This document shows, piece after piece, positions 17,272 to 25,890 of a stretch of DNA of 64,000 nucleotides. The stretch covers positions 124,001 through 188,000 of the forward strand of contig NZ_JMLP01000010.1 in NCBI RefSeq assembly GCF_000686805.1, in the 5' to 3' direction. Position 1 is the first letter of the stretch. Every line of letters begins with the position of its first letter. The notes below the pieces were generated by a model. The model was not told where the DNA came from. It was given only the letters and a program-made list of their open reading frames with translations, and ran no database searches. Both the position numbers and the translations under genes were made by a program. Origin of the DNA: Bacillus sp. UNC41MFS5. GTDB lineage: Bacteria > Bacillota > Bacilli > Bacillales_B > DSM-18226.

Positions 17272-19110
17272 ATGAAGCCGATGCTGCCCAGCCTTACATT
17301 TGATCTACCTGTTCATCCTGAATGGCTCTACGAAGTAAAATATGATGGATTTCGCGCCCTTTTAGAATGGAGTTCTCATGGAATTGATTTAATTAGCCGG
17401 AATGAAAAATCTCTTCTCCCCCAATTCCCAGAAATAAAGGAATTTTTATTAAAACACGAAAATCAATTTAAACCGTTTCTACCATTACAATTAGACGGGG
17501 AACTGGTCTCATTAGAAAACACACACAAAGCCAATTTCTCGATGATTCAAGTTCGCGGGCGATTAAGATCAGAAATAAAGATTCGCGAGCAAGCGAGTAA
17601 ATCTCCTTGTCGCCTAATGGTGTTTGACCTACTCATGAGCGCTGGAAAACCAATACGTTCACTTGTTTTTCAAAAACGCAAAAAGGAACTCATCAAATTG
17701 TTCGAAACAATCGGTTTTGAACTAGAGGCTGACCCCTACAACGAACAACTCCTTCAACTTGTTCAGGCACATGAAAAATTTGACCCGCTTTGGGAAAAGG
17801 TTGTATTGTCTGACGGGGAAGGAATTATTGCAAAACAAAAAAACAGTCTATGGGAGGAAGGAAAACGCTCCTTACAGTGGTTAAAGTATAAAAATTGGAA
17901 ATATGTAAGTTGTTTTATCAACGCCTATGATAAAACCAATGGATATTTTTACGTCAGTGTTTTTAAGGACCAAAAAATCCATCCTATTGGTCAGGTCCTT
18001 TTTGGATTTAAACAGGAAGAGAAACAAGCACTCCAGCAAACGATTAAACAAAATATGCTCCGTGAAGAAGGACAACTAATGATTGTGGAACCAGCCATAT
18101 GCTTAGAGGTGAAATATTTAGAGCTATATGAAAACCAACTTCGTGAGCCCCATTTTGACCGATTTCGCTTTGACTTAGAACCCGCTGAGTGTACATATGA
18201 TCGTTTTATCTTTGCACAAAAAAACCTCCCCGGAGACCTAGATATAACCCACCCTGATAAACCATTATGGGAAAAATTAGCGATTAAAAAAGCAGACTAT
18301 ATTCACTACTTGCGAGAAATTTCACCCTATATGCTGCCCTTTTTAAACAATCGCTTATTAACCGTCATCCGCTATCCGCACGGGATGTTCGGTGAAGCGT
18401 TCTATCAAAAAAACTGTCCAGACTATGCGCCTGAATTCGTGCAAACACATACAGATGATGGGATTGACTATATCCTTTGCAATAATTTAAAAACACTCGT
18501 TTGGCTTGGCAATCAATTAGCGATTGAGTTCCACATCCCCTTTCAAACCATCGAAAGCAGGGGCCCAAGTGAGATTGTTTTTGATTTAGATCCGCCCTCT
18601 AAGGAACACTTTCACTTGGCGGTAAAAGCTGCACTGTTAATTAAAGAAGTTATCGATCAATTAAATTTAATCGCTTTCATTAAAACCTCTGGAAATAAAG
18701 GATTGCAAATCTACCTGCCTTTGCCGGAAACTGAATTTACTTATGACGATACGAGGTTATTTACAAGCTTTATTGCTGAATATTTGATTTCAAAGGATCC
18801 TGACTCCTTCACCATTGAACGAATGAAGAAAAACCGCGGTAACAGGCTTTATGTTGATTATGTTCAGCATAGCGAAGGGAAAACAATTGTCGCCCCCTAT
18901 TCGATGCGGGGAAACGAACATGCAGGTGTTGCCACTCCCCTTTATTGGGAGGAAGTAACTGAAAAACTCAAACCGGTTTCGTTTAATATGGAAAATGCAT
19001 TAAAGCGAATACGCCAACAAGGAGACCCTTTTTCAGATTATTTTCAATCAAAAGCGATTCAACCGTTTGGACCTGTTTTGGAGGTATTAAAAAAAGGGGG
19101 AAAAAAATAA
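17272..19110 (+). CDS. ligD: ATP-dependent DNA ligase LigD with polymerase domain
   Basis: It seals Ku-bound breaks. The 612 residues match the B. subtilis length and order: ligase first (adenylation Lys23 in EVKYDGFR, then OB fold to about 300), then the archaeo-eukaryotic-primase-type polymerase (about 315-605, with LDPP and the KTSGNKGLQIYLPL block). There is no phosphoesterase domain, as usual in Bacillus. It starts 130 bases from the divergent ku gene, and together they form a complete two-protein NHEJ system, useful for repair in germinating spores. Confidence 0.96.
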   Translation: MKPMLPSLTFDLPVHPEWLYEVKYDGFRALLEWSSHGIDLISRNEKSLLPQFPEIKEFLLKHENQFKPFLPLQLDGELVSLENTHKANFSMIQVRGRLRSEIKIREQASKSPCRLMVFDLLMSAGKPIRSLVFQKRKKELIKLFETIGFELEADPYNEQLLQLVQAHEKFDPLWEKVVLSDGEGIIAKQKNSLWEEGKRSLQWLKYKNWKYVSCFINAYDKTNGYFYVSVFKDQKIHPIGQVLFGFKQEEKQALQQTIKQNMLREEGQLMIVEPAICLEVKYLELYENQLREPHFDRFRFDLEPAECTYDRFIFAQKNLPGDLDITHPDKPLWEKLAIKKADYIHYLREISPYMLPFLNNRLLTVIRYPHGMFGEAFYQKNCPDYAPEFVQTHTDDGIDYILCNNLKTLVWLGNQLAIEFHIPFQTIESRGPSEIVFDLDPPSKEHFHLAVKAALLIKEVIDQLNLIAFIKTSGNKGLQIYLPLPETEFTYDDTRLFTSFIAEYLISKDPDSFTIERMKKNRGNRLYVDYVQHSEGKTIVAPYSMRGNEHAGVATPLYWEEVTEKLKPVSFNMENALKRIRQQGDPFSDYFQSKAIQPFGPVLEVLKKGGKK

Positions 19111-19130
19111 GGATAGGGGTTCCCCTATCC
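19111..19130. terminator. Bidirectional terminator between ligD and dapF
   Basis: A 9-bp stem (19111-19119 with 19122-19130) with a two-base loop. It includes the dapF stop codon. The minus strand continues TTATTTTTTT. Confidence 0.85.
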
Positions 19131-20108
19131 TTTCATATTCGTTTCAACAAATTTTTTCGCTTCATTTTGCAACTGCTCATAGGAAGCCTGTTCAGAATGT
19201 TCTGTTTTAGCTGAAACTGTAAACGAATGATTCTCTAGGTCAACATTTACTGTAGCACTATAAAGATAGGTGGCATTCCCGATTAAGTCAATCGAGTATT
19301 TTCCTTCGCTTTCATGGGCAACACACTGAACTTTGCCGCCATTATTATAAACATTTACGACGTTTTCCAATTCATTTATTTCCTGCAAACAAGTGACAAG
19401 CGTGGACGCTGACATCGCAGTCCCACAGGCATTAGTAAATCCAACACCACGCTCAAATGTTCTTACATAAATGGAACCCGGCTGTAAATGCTTAACAAAG
19501 CTGACATTGACTCCGTCCGGAAACAAATCATTAGGACCATTAACTTTTTCACTAAGCTGTTTTTGAATGTCACCTTCAAGCTGTGCTGCTTCAACAATTG
19601 CAATTAGATGCGGATTGGGAACCGCAAGTGCTGTAAACCTTAAATCTGCTGATAGTTCTTCAATTTTTTCATTGAAAAGGGTTGGTTTATTTAAATTTAA
19701 TGGGAGGGCACTTAATTCAAACAACACCGGAGAAATTTCCACCTGGTAAGTGTGGATGTCTGGTAACAGGTCGTTTTGTTTGCTCACCTTTAAATTTGCT
19801 TTCATTGTTTCAATTACAGCTTTATTTTGGCCAAGATGTTCACAGACATATCTCGCGACAAGCCGCAATCCATTTCCACACATCGATGCTTCTGACCCGT
19901 CTGAGTTAAAGACACGCATTCGACCATCCGCATTTTTGCTATTCATTACGAAGAGAATTCCGTCTGCCCCTAATTTAGACTGACGATTACATAGCAATTT
20001 CGCAAGTTGGGCGCGTTCACGTTCCGAAAATGCATATCCATTCGACATTTCATCAATGATTAGAAAGTCATTTCCCGATCCATGTCCTTTTATTAATTGG
20101 ACTTCCAT
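19125..20108 (-). CDS. dapF: Diaminopimelate epimerase
   Basis: It converts LL- to meso-diaminopimelate for lysine and peptidoglycan. The two catalytic cysteines are visible, Cys77 in MCGNGLRL and Cys228 in NACGTAMSAS. The protein is 327 residues, about 40 longer than B. subtilis DapF, mostly from an extended Glu/Lys-rich C-terminal tail (about 290-327). It is flanked by unrelated genes and appears monocistronic. Confidence 0.95.
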   Translation of the reverse strand: MEVQLIKGHGSGNDFLIIDEMSNGYAFSERERAQLAKLLCNRQSKLGADGILFVMNSKNADGRMRVFNSDGSEASMCGNGLRLVARYVCEHLGQNKAVIETMKANLKVSKQNDLLPDIHTYQVEISPVLFELSALPLNLNKPTLFNEKIEELSADLRFTALAVPNPHLIAIVEAAQLEGDIQKQLSEKVNGPNDLFPDGVNVSFVKHLQPGSIYVRTFERGVGFTNACGTAMSASTLVTCLQEINELENVVNVYNNGGKVQCVAHESEGKYSIDLIGNATYLYSATVNVDLENHSFTVSAKTEHSEQASYEQLQNEAKKFVETNMKG

Positions 20109-20187
20109 TGTTCATCCCCCACAACCTTGATAACAGTATTTAATTTATCATACCAAACAATGTTCATGAGGGAAACTGTCGAAACTT

Positions 20188-20979
20188 CTATCTTTCGATA
20201 AAATACTCATTAATCAGAAATGACAGCCGGAGGAGCTTATCTTGTTCAGATAAAGTCTCTCTCATGGAAAGTACCGGTGTATTCGGCTCTGGAAACAAGG
20301 GACTCCATTCCAAGGGCATCCAACCACGACGGAGACGCACTTCCTGAAAGTGGTCGGGGTTAATTAATTGTTCATCCATAAAGACAGCAGCACCTTCTAC
20401 AGCACCAACAAACCTTCCTTTCGAATCTATTAATTCCTTTTTGGATGTTCTCCAATCCTTTTTTCTTCTCTCAAAACTGCCTAGATATTGCCTTCGATGA
20501 TTAAATACCTCTATTTTTACCGTTTTTCCACTATTAACCTTATAGTAACCGATTGCTTGGTTCTGGTTCTCCATAGAATAGAGTGCATAAATTTTTGAAA
20601 AAGATAGCATCTTGGTCCCTTTGCCTCGATATCTCTTCATCATTCCAGCTAGATGCCCATTAGGAAAATAAAATAGTAGTCTAGAAGATTTAGTGTTCAG
20701 AAAGAACACTAGTAAATGGCGTGCTTCAAATAAAGACATTCTTCCGACTTCAGATTTCCTCAACTGTCTGTCAATGGAAATCGACTGCCGCCTTCTAAAA
20801 AGATAGAATTGAAAACTAACCAAGCTATAGATAAGAAATGGGATCGTTAATAACATGATTTCTTTCGTTTTAAAAATAGAAAGGTTGCCAGCGATGATTA
20901 TGATTACTGGCAATAGAGAAGCAATACTACCATTTAAGTTCAAATGAGCTGTATCCCGGTAATATTCATTTATTTTCAT
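20188..20979 (-). CDS. Conserved hypothetical membrane protein
   Basis: I do not recognise this family. The 263 residues have two closely spaced N-terminal membrane helices (about 18-35 and 41-60), then a basic soluble region of about 200 residues rich in Arg/Lys, ending acidic. The soluble part looks beta-rich (for example KTVKIEVFNHRRQYLGSFERR and GRFVGAVEGAAVFM). It stands alone between dapF and the patatin gene. Confidence 0.6.
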   Translation of the reverse strand: MKINEYYRDTAHLNLNGSIASLLPVIIIIAGNLSIFKTKEIMLLTIPFLIYSLVSFQFYLFRRRQSISIDRQLRKSEVGRMSLFEARHLLVFFLNTKSSRLLFYFPNGHLAGMMKRYRGKGTKMLSFSKIYALYSMENQNQAIGYYKVNSGKTVKIEVFNHRRQYLGSFERRKKDWRTSKKELIDSKGRFVGAVEGAAVFMDEQLINPDHFQEVRLRRGWMPLEWSPLFPEPNTPVLSMRETLSEQDKLLRLSFLINEYFIER

Positions 20980-21060
20980 CTAGAAAACTCCTTATCAATT
21001 CCTCTTTTCTTAGTTTATTTACTATAAACAAAAAAAATGATAGGAGATTACGATTACAAT

Positions 21061-21090
21061 AAAAAAGAAGAGACGAAATGGTCCCTTCTC
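21061..21090 (-). terminator. Terminator of the patatin-like gene
   Basis: A 10-bp stem with two G-U pairs (21065-21074 with 21081-21090) is followed by TTTTTT on the minus strand, directly after the stop codon. Confidence 0.75.
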
Positions 21091-21945
21091 TTAATTTTTA
21101 ATATAGTTAATAATCGTTGACATGGATGCTTTGGCATCCTCGTAGCCTTGATTGTATAGCTCTTCCAGCCTTTGGGGATTCCGTTCCATTCTACCGACCT
21201 TCAATGGCTGGGATGGGCGGATAATCAAAACATTTCCCTTTTTCTCTTCCTTCTCAATATATTCGACCGTTTCATTGTATATTTGATATCGATTCCTAAG
21301 GGACTGTTGCAAGCCCTTGTATTCGGGGTACTTACGATCGACAAGAAAATGAAACTTCGAGGGCTTTTTCAAATACCCTTCATTTCTTGTAAGAACGACG
21401 ATATTTTTGGTAAACCCATCCTGTTGTGCTTTCTTGATTGGAATGGGATCACTAATGCCCCCATCCAGTAATATTTTATCTTTAAAACGGACTTCAGGGG
21501 CAATAAAAGGAAGTGAGCTTGATGCTCGTATCACCGTTAAAAGGTCATTCCCGTAATCCTTCTTCTTAAAATAAACAGGCTCTCCTGTCATACAATCTGT
21601 TGTTCCCACAACAAATTCTGAAGGACTATTATAAAAAACATCATAATGGAATGGGACATGTTTATTTGGAATTTCGTCAAAAATAAAATCCATTCCAAAA
21701 AATTGCCGATTTCGAAAATAATTTTTCCATGAAATGTATCTTGGGTCAGAAGCATATTCAATCGTAACAGTTTTATTTCTCCCTTTTTGCTTCGACAAAT
21801 AGGAGGCAGCATTACATGCACCTGCAGAAACCCCGATTACATAAGGAAAAAATAATTGGGATTCTAAAAAGTATTCAAGAATTCCGGCAGTGTAAACACC
21901 TCGCATTCCTCCACCTTCTAGTACCAAACCGACTTGATTTTCCAT
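21091..21945 (-). CDS. Patatin-like phospholipase family protein
   Basis: A probable lipid acyl hydrolase with a Ser-Asp dyad. The oxyanion loop GGGMRG (11-16), the nucleophile elbow GVSAG (Ser40) and the catalytic Asp in LLDGGISDP (about 155) are all present in about 284 residues. No signal peptide is seen. It resembles the B. subtilis YqhO type. Two starts are plausible: the ATG at 21945 after GGGCGAGG, and one nine codons earlier at 21972 after AAGGAAG. Confidence 0.85.
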   Translation of the reverse strand: MENQVGLVLEGGGMRGVYTAGILEYFLESQLFFPYVIGVSAGACNAASYLSKQKGRNKTVTIEYASDPRYISWKNYFRNRQFFGMDFIFDEIPNKHVPFHYDVFYNSPSEFVVGTTDCMTGEPVYFKKKDYGNDLLTVIRASSSLPFIAPEVRFKDKILLDGGISDPIPIKKAQQDGFTKNIVVLTRNEGYLKKPSKFHFLVDRKYPEYKGLQQSLRNRYQIYNETVEYIEKEEKKGNVLIIRPSQPLKVGRMERNPQRLEELYNQGYEDAKASMSTIINYIKN

Positions 21946-22123
21946 GTTGCCTCGCCCTTTCATTGTTAACATTAAACTTCCTTGTCATTATAGACCCACT
22001 TGATTCTTTTACAAAATAATACGACTTTGTTAAAAATTTTTTTCGGATTGAAACTTCTCCCTAGGCACCTAAATTGTTAAAATTGATAAAATAACTATTA
22101 TCAATGTGAAGAAAGGTTTTATT

Positions 22124-23251
22124 ATGACAAAAATTCTTTTAAAAAATGCAACGGTATATCCCATTACATCGAAACCCATCCCACATGGAGATGTATTAAT
22201 TGATGCAGGGAAGATCCTTAAAGTTGGAAAAAATCTTACAACTGATTTAAATGTAAAAATCATCGATTGTGGGAACCAATTTCTTTTTCCTGGCTTTATT
22301 GATGTCCATACCCATTTAGGTCTCTATGATGAAGGAACAGGATGGGCTGGGAATGATGCCAATGAAACAGCTGAGGCGCTCACACCGCATATTCGGGCTA
22401 TTGATGGGGTATATCCTTTGGACCCAGCATTCTCTGATGCAGTTAAAAGCGGTATTACCACTGTTCATGTCATGCCTGGGAGTGCAAATGTCATTGGAGG
22501 AACAACCTCTGTCATCAAAACTACCGGCAGAAATATTAAAAAGATGATTTTACAAGAAATCTCAGGCTTAAAAATTGCCTTAGGGGAAAATCCAAAAAGA
22601 ATTCATAGCCATGGCAACAGCGATTCCATTACACGGATGGGGATTATGGGGATGCTTAGGGAGGCTTTTTACCAAGCAATCCATGCGGATAATCCAGACT
22701 TGCCTAGAATCGCACCGATTATCATGGCCCTAAAAAGAGAAATTCCCGTTAGAATCCACGCACATCGTGCTGATGATATTATTTCGGCTCTTCGCTTCGC
22801 AGAAGAATTTAATCTTGATTTAAGAATTGAGCATTGTACTGAGGGACATCTTATCGCAAGTGAACTTTCAGGGATAAATTTAAAAGTTTCAGTTGGTCCA
22901 ACCTTAACACGAAGATCCAAAGTCGAATTGAAGAATAAAACCTGGAAAACCTATCAAGAACTGACGAATCACGGTGTCGAAGTTTCTATTACCACCGATC
23001 ATCCCTATACACCCATCCAATACTTAAATATTTGTGCGAGCCTTGCTGTCAGGGAAGGTTTACCAGAACAAAAAGCTCTAGAAGGAATTACGATTCTGCC
23101 GGCCAAGAACTTAAGAATAGACAGTCAAGTTGGAAGTATCGAGGAGGGCAAGGAAGCCGATTTAGTGCTTTGGAGCCATCATCCTTTCCAATACTTGGCT
23201 AAGCCAAAATGGACGATGATTGGCGGCGAAATGGTCTATCAAGAAGCGTAG
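22124..23251 (+). CDS. Amidohydrolase family protein (imidazolonepropionase-like)
   Basis: A metal-dependent hydrolase of 375 residues. The first metal pair is in DVHTHLG (His62, His64). Later ligands are in RIHAHRADD, RIEHCTEG and TTDHP, and the C-terminal strand has the usual GSIEEGKEADLVLW motif. The ATG at 22124 follows AAAGG and is preferred to the GTG at 22106. Related proteins act on cyclic amides or act as dipeptidases; the substrate cannot be assigned. It is monocistronic. Confidence 0.82.
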   Translation: MTKILLKNATVYPITSKPIPHGDVLIDAGKILKVGKNLTTDLNVKIIDCGNQFLFPGFIDVHTHLGLYDEGTGWAGNDANETAEALTPHIRAIDGVYPLDPAFSDAVKSGITTVHVMPGSANVIGGTTSVIKTTGRNIKKMILQEISGLKIALGENPKRIHSHGNSDSITRMGIMGMLREAFYQAIHADNPDLPRIAPIIMALKREIPVRIHAHRADDIISALRFAEEFNLDLRIEHCTEGHLIASELSGINLKVSVGPTLTRRSKVELKNKTWKTYQELTNHGVEVSITTDHPYTPIQYLNICASLAVREGLPEQKALEGITILPAKNLRIDSQVGSIEEGKEADLVLWSHHPFQYLAKPKWTMIGGEMVYQEA

Positions 23252-23369
23252 AATATTGCTGGAATTTGGTAAAAAATATTATCGAAAAATCCACAAAAAA
23301 CCTATTTATTTTTTAGCTTTTTTCTTGTATCATACTTTTAGTGAAGCCGTTTAAAACCTGAAATCTTTG

Positions 23370-23561
23370 GAGGTTTACGAACATATTCTTGTTAACAAAA
23401 AAATGATATAGGGAAGGCAAATGGTGCGCCACCAGTATTACTGGTTCTAGTGGGTTCGATTCCCACCCCGAAATTTTTTAGTAACTTTATAAAAAATTTC
23501 GAGGGTGGACCGGACCGTTTCTTTTGACAGGGGATCGGAATGCCCTAATGGAGGGTTATTC
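23370..23561 (+). promoter_or_regulatory. Folded leader of the GNAT gene with T-arm mimic and competing 18-bp hairpin
   Basis: Between the amidohydrolase gene and the GNAT start lie several hairpins. GGTG-CGC-CACC (23423-23433) and ACCAG-TATTA-CTGGT (23431-23445) share bases. GTGGG-TTCGATT-CCCAC (23450-23466) has the exact stem, loop and GGTTCRANYCC sequence of a tRNA T-arm. An 18-bp stem (23463-23480 with 23490-23508, one bulged A) uses the same CCCAC. T-arm and long stem cannot form together. The GGAGGG site (23550-23555) lies downstream. No known riboswitch class was recognised. Confidence 0.55.
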
Positions 23562-24122
23562 ATGCTTAAAAAACGTGATCTTCATGACAGCCACACTTTG
23601 TACGAATTAATGACGCATCCTGATGTCTTCCCATTTGTGCGCCAAAAAGCTGATTCCTATGAAGAATTCTTATTTATGACAAAACAAACCATTGAGGCCG
23701 AAGACCGCGGGGAGTTAATTTCGCGAACCATTTTTGATGAATGGGGTGCACCTATTGGTACCATTAACCTATTTGATATTGAGGACAACGCCGGGTTTTT
23801 AGGAACTTGGCTTGGCAAGCCTTACCACGGCAAAGGTTATAATAGTCCGGCTAAAGATGCCTTTTTTCAAGAACTATTTTATGAATTAGGAATTGAAACC
23901 GTCTTTATGAGAATACGGAAGGTTAATATTCGATCAATCAAAGCAGCTGAAAAACTACCTTATGTAATAAAAGCAAATGAAACGAGAAAATCTATATATG
24001 AACAATTGAACGCAATTGGTGACGTATATGATTTGTATGAAATACCAAAGGATCAGTACACTTTCTACCTAATGCGAAATGGCACTGTTCAATCCGACGA
24101 TTCACAATTGTTGGAAGCATAA
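23562..24122 (+). CDS. GNAT family N-acetyltransferase
   Basis: A 186-residue acetyl-CoA-dependent acetyltransferase of the RimJ/RimL type. It has the beta-bulge strand (GAPIGTINLFDIED), the GTWLGKPYHGKGYNSPAKDA acetyl-CoA loop (about 85-104) and the VNIRSIKAAEKL motif that follows. The acceptor is unknown. The ATG at 23562 follows GGAGGG with spacing six; the frame extends 19 codons upstream without a site. The unusual folded leader suggests RNA-level control. Confidence 0.8.
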   Translation: MLKKRDLHDSHTLYELMTHPDVFPFVRQKADSYEEFLFMTKQTIEAEDRGELISRTIFDEWGAPIGTINLFDIEDNAGFLGTWLGKPYHGKGYNSPAKDAFFQELFYELGIETVFMRIRKVNIRSIKAAEKLPYVIKANETRKSIYEQLNAIGDVYDLYEIPKDQYTFYLMRNGTVQSDDSQLLEA

Positions 24123-24156
24123 AAAAGCAATCGGTCTTGTCCGATTGCTTTTTGTT
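24123..24156 (+). terminator. Terminator of the GNAT gene
   Basis: A 12-bp stem (24123-24134 with 24141-24152) ends in TTTTTGTTT. The minus strand also has a run of U, so it could act in both directions. Confidence 0.9.
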
Positions 24157-24177
24157 TAGGATTTTTTTCAAAAAATA

Positions 24178-24336
24178 TTATTCCGTTACGTTTTGTTCAA
24201 TCGTCTCACTCACGTCACTAAGACCCATTTGGAGCAAAAATTCATCTAATTCCTCATTTGTTAATGTTTCAAAGCGGCCATCATGAAAAAATACCTGGGT
24301 TTGATTAGGGTTTATTCTGTTCATATTAAAACTCAT
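24178..24336 (-). CDS. Small hypothetical protein, 52 aa
   Basis: This is a short reading frame with a strong AAAGGAG site seven bases before the ATG. The product begins MSFNMNRINPNQTQVFFHDG and continues into an acidic helix (LTNEELDEFLLQMG). It has no signal or membrane segment. The clear ribosome binding site and terminator-flanked position support it as a real gene. I know of no function. Confidence 0.6.
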   Translation of the reverse strand: MSFNMNRINPNQTQVFFHDGRFETLTNEELDEFLLQMGLSDVSETIEQNVTE

Positions 24337-24427
24337 ATTCTTTGCTCCTTTCATAGATGATTGTTATCTATTGTCCACAAAAGGAGCCGTTTTCATTCCA
24401 GAAAATCAAATAGTTCAAAAAATTATA

Positions 24428-25204
24428 CTAATTCTTATGTACCTTCCCTAATACATCCAATCCCCCGGTAATAGGAATGATACTACCTGTAATAAAATCT
24501 GATTTTTCATCAACCAAGAATGCAATGACTCTGGCTATATCTTCACCTGTTCCATACCTGCCAATCGGGGTATTTCCTTCCATTCCCCTTGCATCATGAA
24601 TATTACTTTCTTTCCATTGGTTAATGATATCTCCTGGACAAACCATATTTGCCGTAATCCCATATTCAGCTTCCTCTATCGCTATAGTCCTTGTTAGTGA
24701 GGCCAAACCTGTCTTTGCTGCAGCAAAGGCTGACCGATATATCCAACCTGGTGAAGTTTCAACGCGATCATACCCGAATGTAATAATTCTCCCCCATTTT
24801 TGGTTACGCATGGAAGGGATAACTAGTTTAGTCAAATAAAAAACAGAGCTTAAATTCCCTTGGACTACATAATTCCATTCTTCGAAGGAATAGTCTGCGA
24901 GCTTTTTTCGTTCTTGGATGTATGGACCTGCATTATGTACTAAAACGTCCACAGTCTTGTAGACAGCAAGTGTTTCATTAACAATTCGGATACAATCCTT
25001 CTCGATTGCCACATCTCCTTGAACAGTAATGTTTTTGGTTCCAAAACATTCAGTCAATTGGTTTGCTAAAGAAATTGCTTCTGTTTCACTATTACGATAG
25101 TTTATGGCTAACTGATAACCATTTTCCGCTAGATATAAAGCAGTTTTTTTGCCAATACCAGTTGCTCCCCCCGTAATCAGAGCTGTTTTCTTATTCAAAA
25201 TCAT
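24428..25204 (-). CDS. SDR family protein with catalytic Ser and Tyr replaced
   Basis: A Rossmann-fold short-chain dehydrogenase of 258 residues, similar to FabG-type reductases. The cofactor motif TGGATGIG (11-18), the NAG motif (91-93) and the C-terminal ITGSIIPITGG are intact. At the active site, the position of the catalytic Ser (FabG GRIITIGS) reads GRIITFGY (Tyr145), and the YxxxK Tyr is Phe160 (FAAAK, Lys164 kept). Tyr156 lies four residues before. It may use an altered mechanism or have lost reductase activity. Confidence 0.82.
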   Translation of the reverse strand: MILNKKTALITGGATGIGKKTALYLAENGYQLAINYRNSETEAISLANQLTECFGTKNITVQGDVAIEKDCIRIVNETLAVYKTVDVLVHNAGPYIQERKKLADYSFEEWNYVVQGNLSSVFYLTKLVIPSMRNQKWGRIITFGYDRVETSPGWIYRSAFAAAKTGLASLTRTIAIEEAEYGITANMVCPGDIINQWKESNIHDARGMEGNTPIGRYGTGEDIARVIAFLVDEKSDFITGSIIPITGGLDVLGKVHKN

Positions 25205-25299
25205 TACCTCTCTATGTTTAGAATCTCTCTCTTAACTATATGTTAACTAGACATGTTTATACGCAATTTTTGTACATTCAAATTGACTTAGGTTTTAAT

Positions 25300-25328
25300 A
25301 ACGCATGGGCAAGTGATAGCATATGATA
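25300..25328 (+). promoter_or_regulatory. Candidate sigma-K promoter of the Hsp20-like gene
   Basis: AC at 25301-25302 is followed after 17 bases by CATATGATA (25320-25328), which matches the sigma-K consensus AC-N17-CATAnnnTA. It lies 35 bases before the gene start, which suggests mother-cell expression late in sporulation. Confidence 0.65.
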
Positions 25329-25362
25329 CAAATATCTAAGTAACACGGAAAGGATGAGATCA

Positions 25363-25836
25363 TTGTTCCCGTGGAATATATTCCCTTTTGATAAAAATAT
25401 AAAGGATAAGATGGCAAAAATGAAACCGGAAGAAATTAATAATTATGTTCAGGATGTATTAGGGAAAATCATGCCTGGAAATATGAAAGCCGGAATAAAT
25501 CCAGAGGAGATGTTCCAGGGATTCCAATCATCATTATCCTCACCTGTATCCAATAGCGATCGATTAAATTCAGCTGCATTTGAGACCCATAATTATGTAT
25601 ATGTTAGAATTTCAATAAAACAGGAGGAATGGATAAAGAAGCTTCGAATTTATTACACATCCAATCAACTCATCGTGGAGCATATCCCTCATCATGAAGA
25701 TAAACACACGATAACCCTTCCAGCTATTGTAAAAAAGAAAGGGGCATCTGCTACCTTCAAAGATGGCGTGCTTGAAGTTAAAATCCCTAAAAATATTGAT
25801 ATGCAGTATTCACAAATAGACGTTACGGAAATTTAA
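25363..25836 (+). CDS. Hsp20/alpha-crystallin-like protein, possible spore coat protein (CotP-like)
   Basis: The 157-residue protein has an N-terminal MKPEEINNYV helix region and a C-terminal beta-sandwich of the small heat-shock type (about 65-155), with the GVLEVKIPK end strand typical of alpha-crystallin domains. The ATG at 25354 touches the AAAGG site, so the TTG at 25363 (spacing nine, product starting MFPWNIFPF) is preferred. B. subtilis CotP is an Hsp20-like coat protein, and the sigma-K-like promoter here agrees with a coat role. A plain chaperone role is the alternative. Confidence 0.75.
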   Translation: MFPWNIFPFDKNIKDKMAKMKPEEINNYVQDVLGKIMPGNMKAGINPEEMFQGFQSSLSSPVSNSDRLNSAAFETHNYVYVRISIKQEEWIKKLRIYYTSNQLIVEHIPHHEDKHTITLPAIVKKKGASATFKDGVLEVKIPKNIDMQYSQIDVTEI

Positions 25837-25860
25837 ACAAGCAAAAGCATTTAATTTAAA

Positions 25861-25890
25861 GGACAGCAAATCTGCTGTCCCTCCTTTATT
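25861..25890 (+). terminator. Terminator after the Hsp20-like gene
   Basis: A perfect 8-bp stem (25861-25868 with 25873-25880) with loop AATC is followed by CTCCTTTATT. Confidence 0.75.

Noticed and set aside
23423..23473. Possible tRNA gene
   Set aside because: Only the T-arm fits. There is no 7-bp acceptor stem around it and the candidate anticodon hairpin has the wrong loop size.
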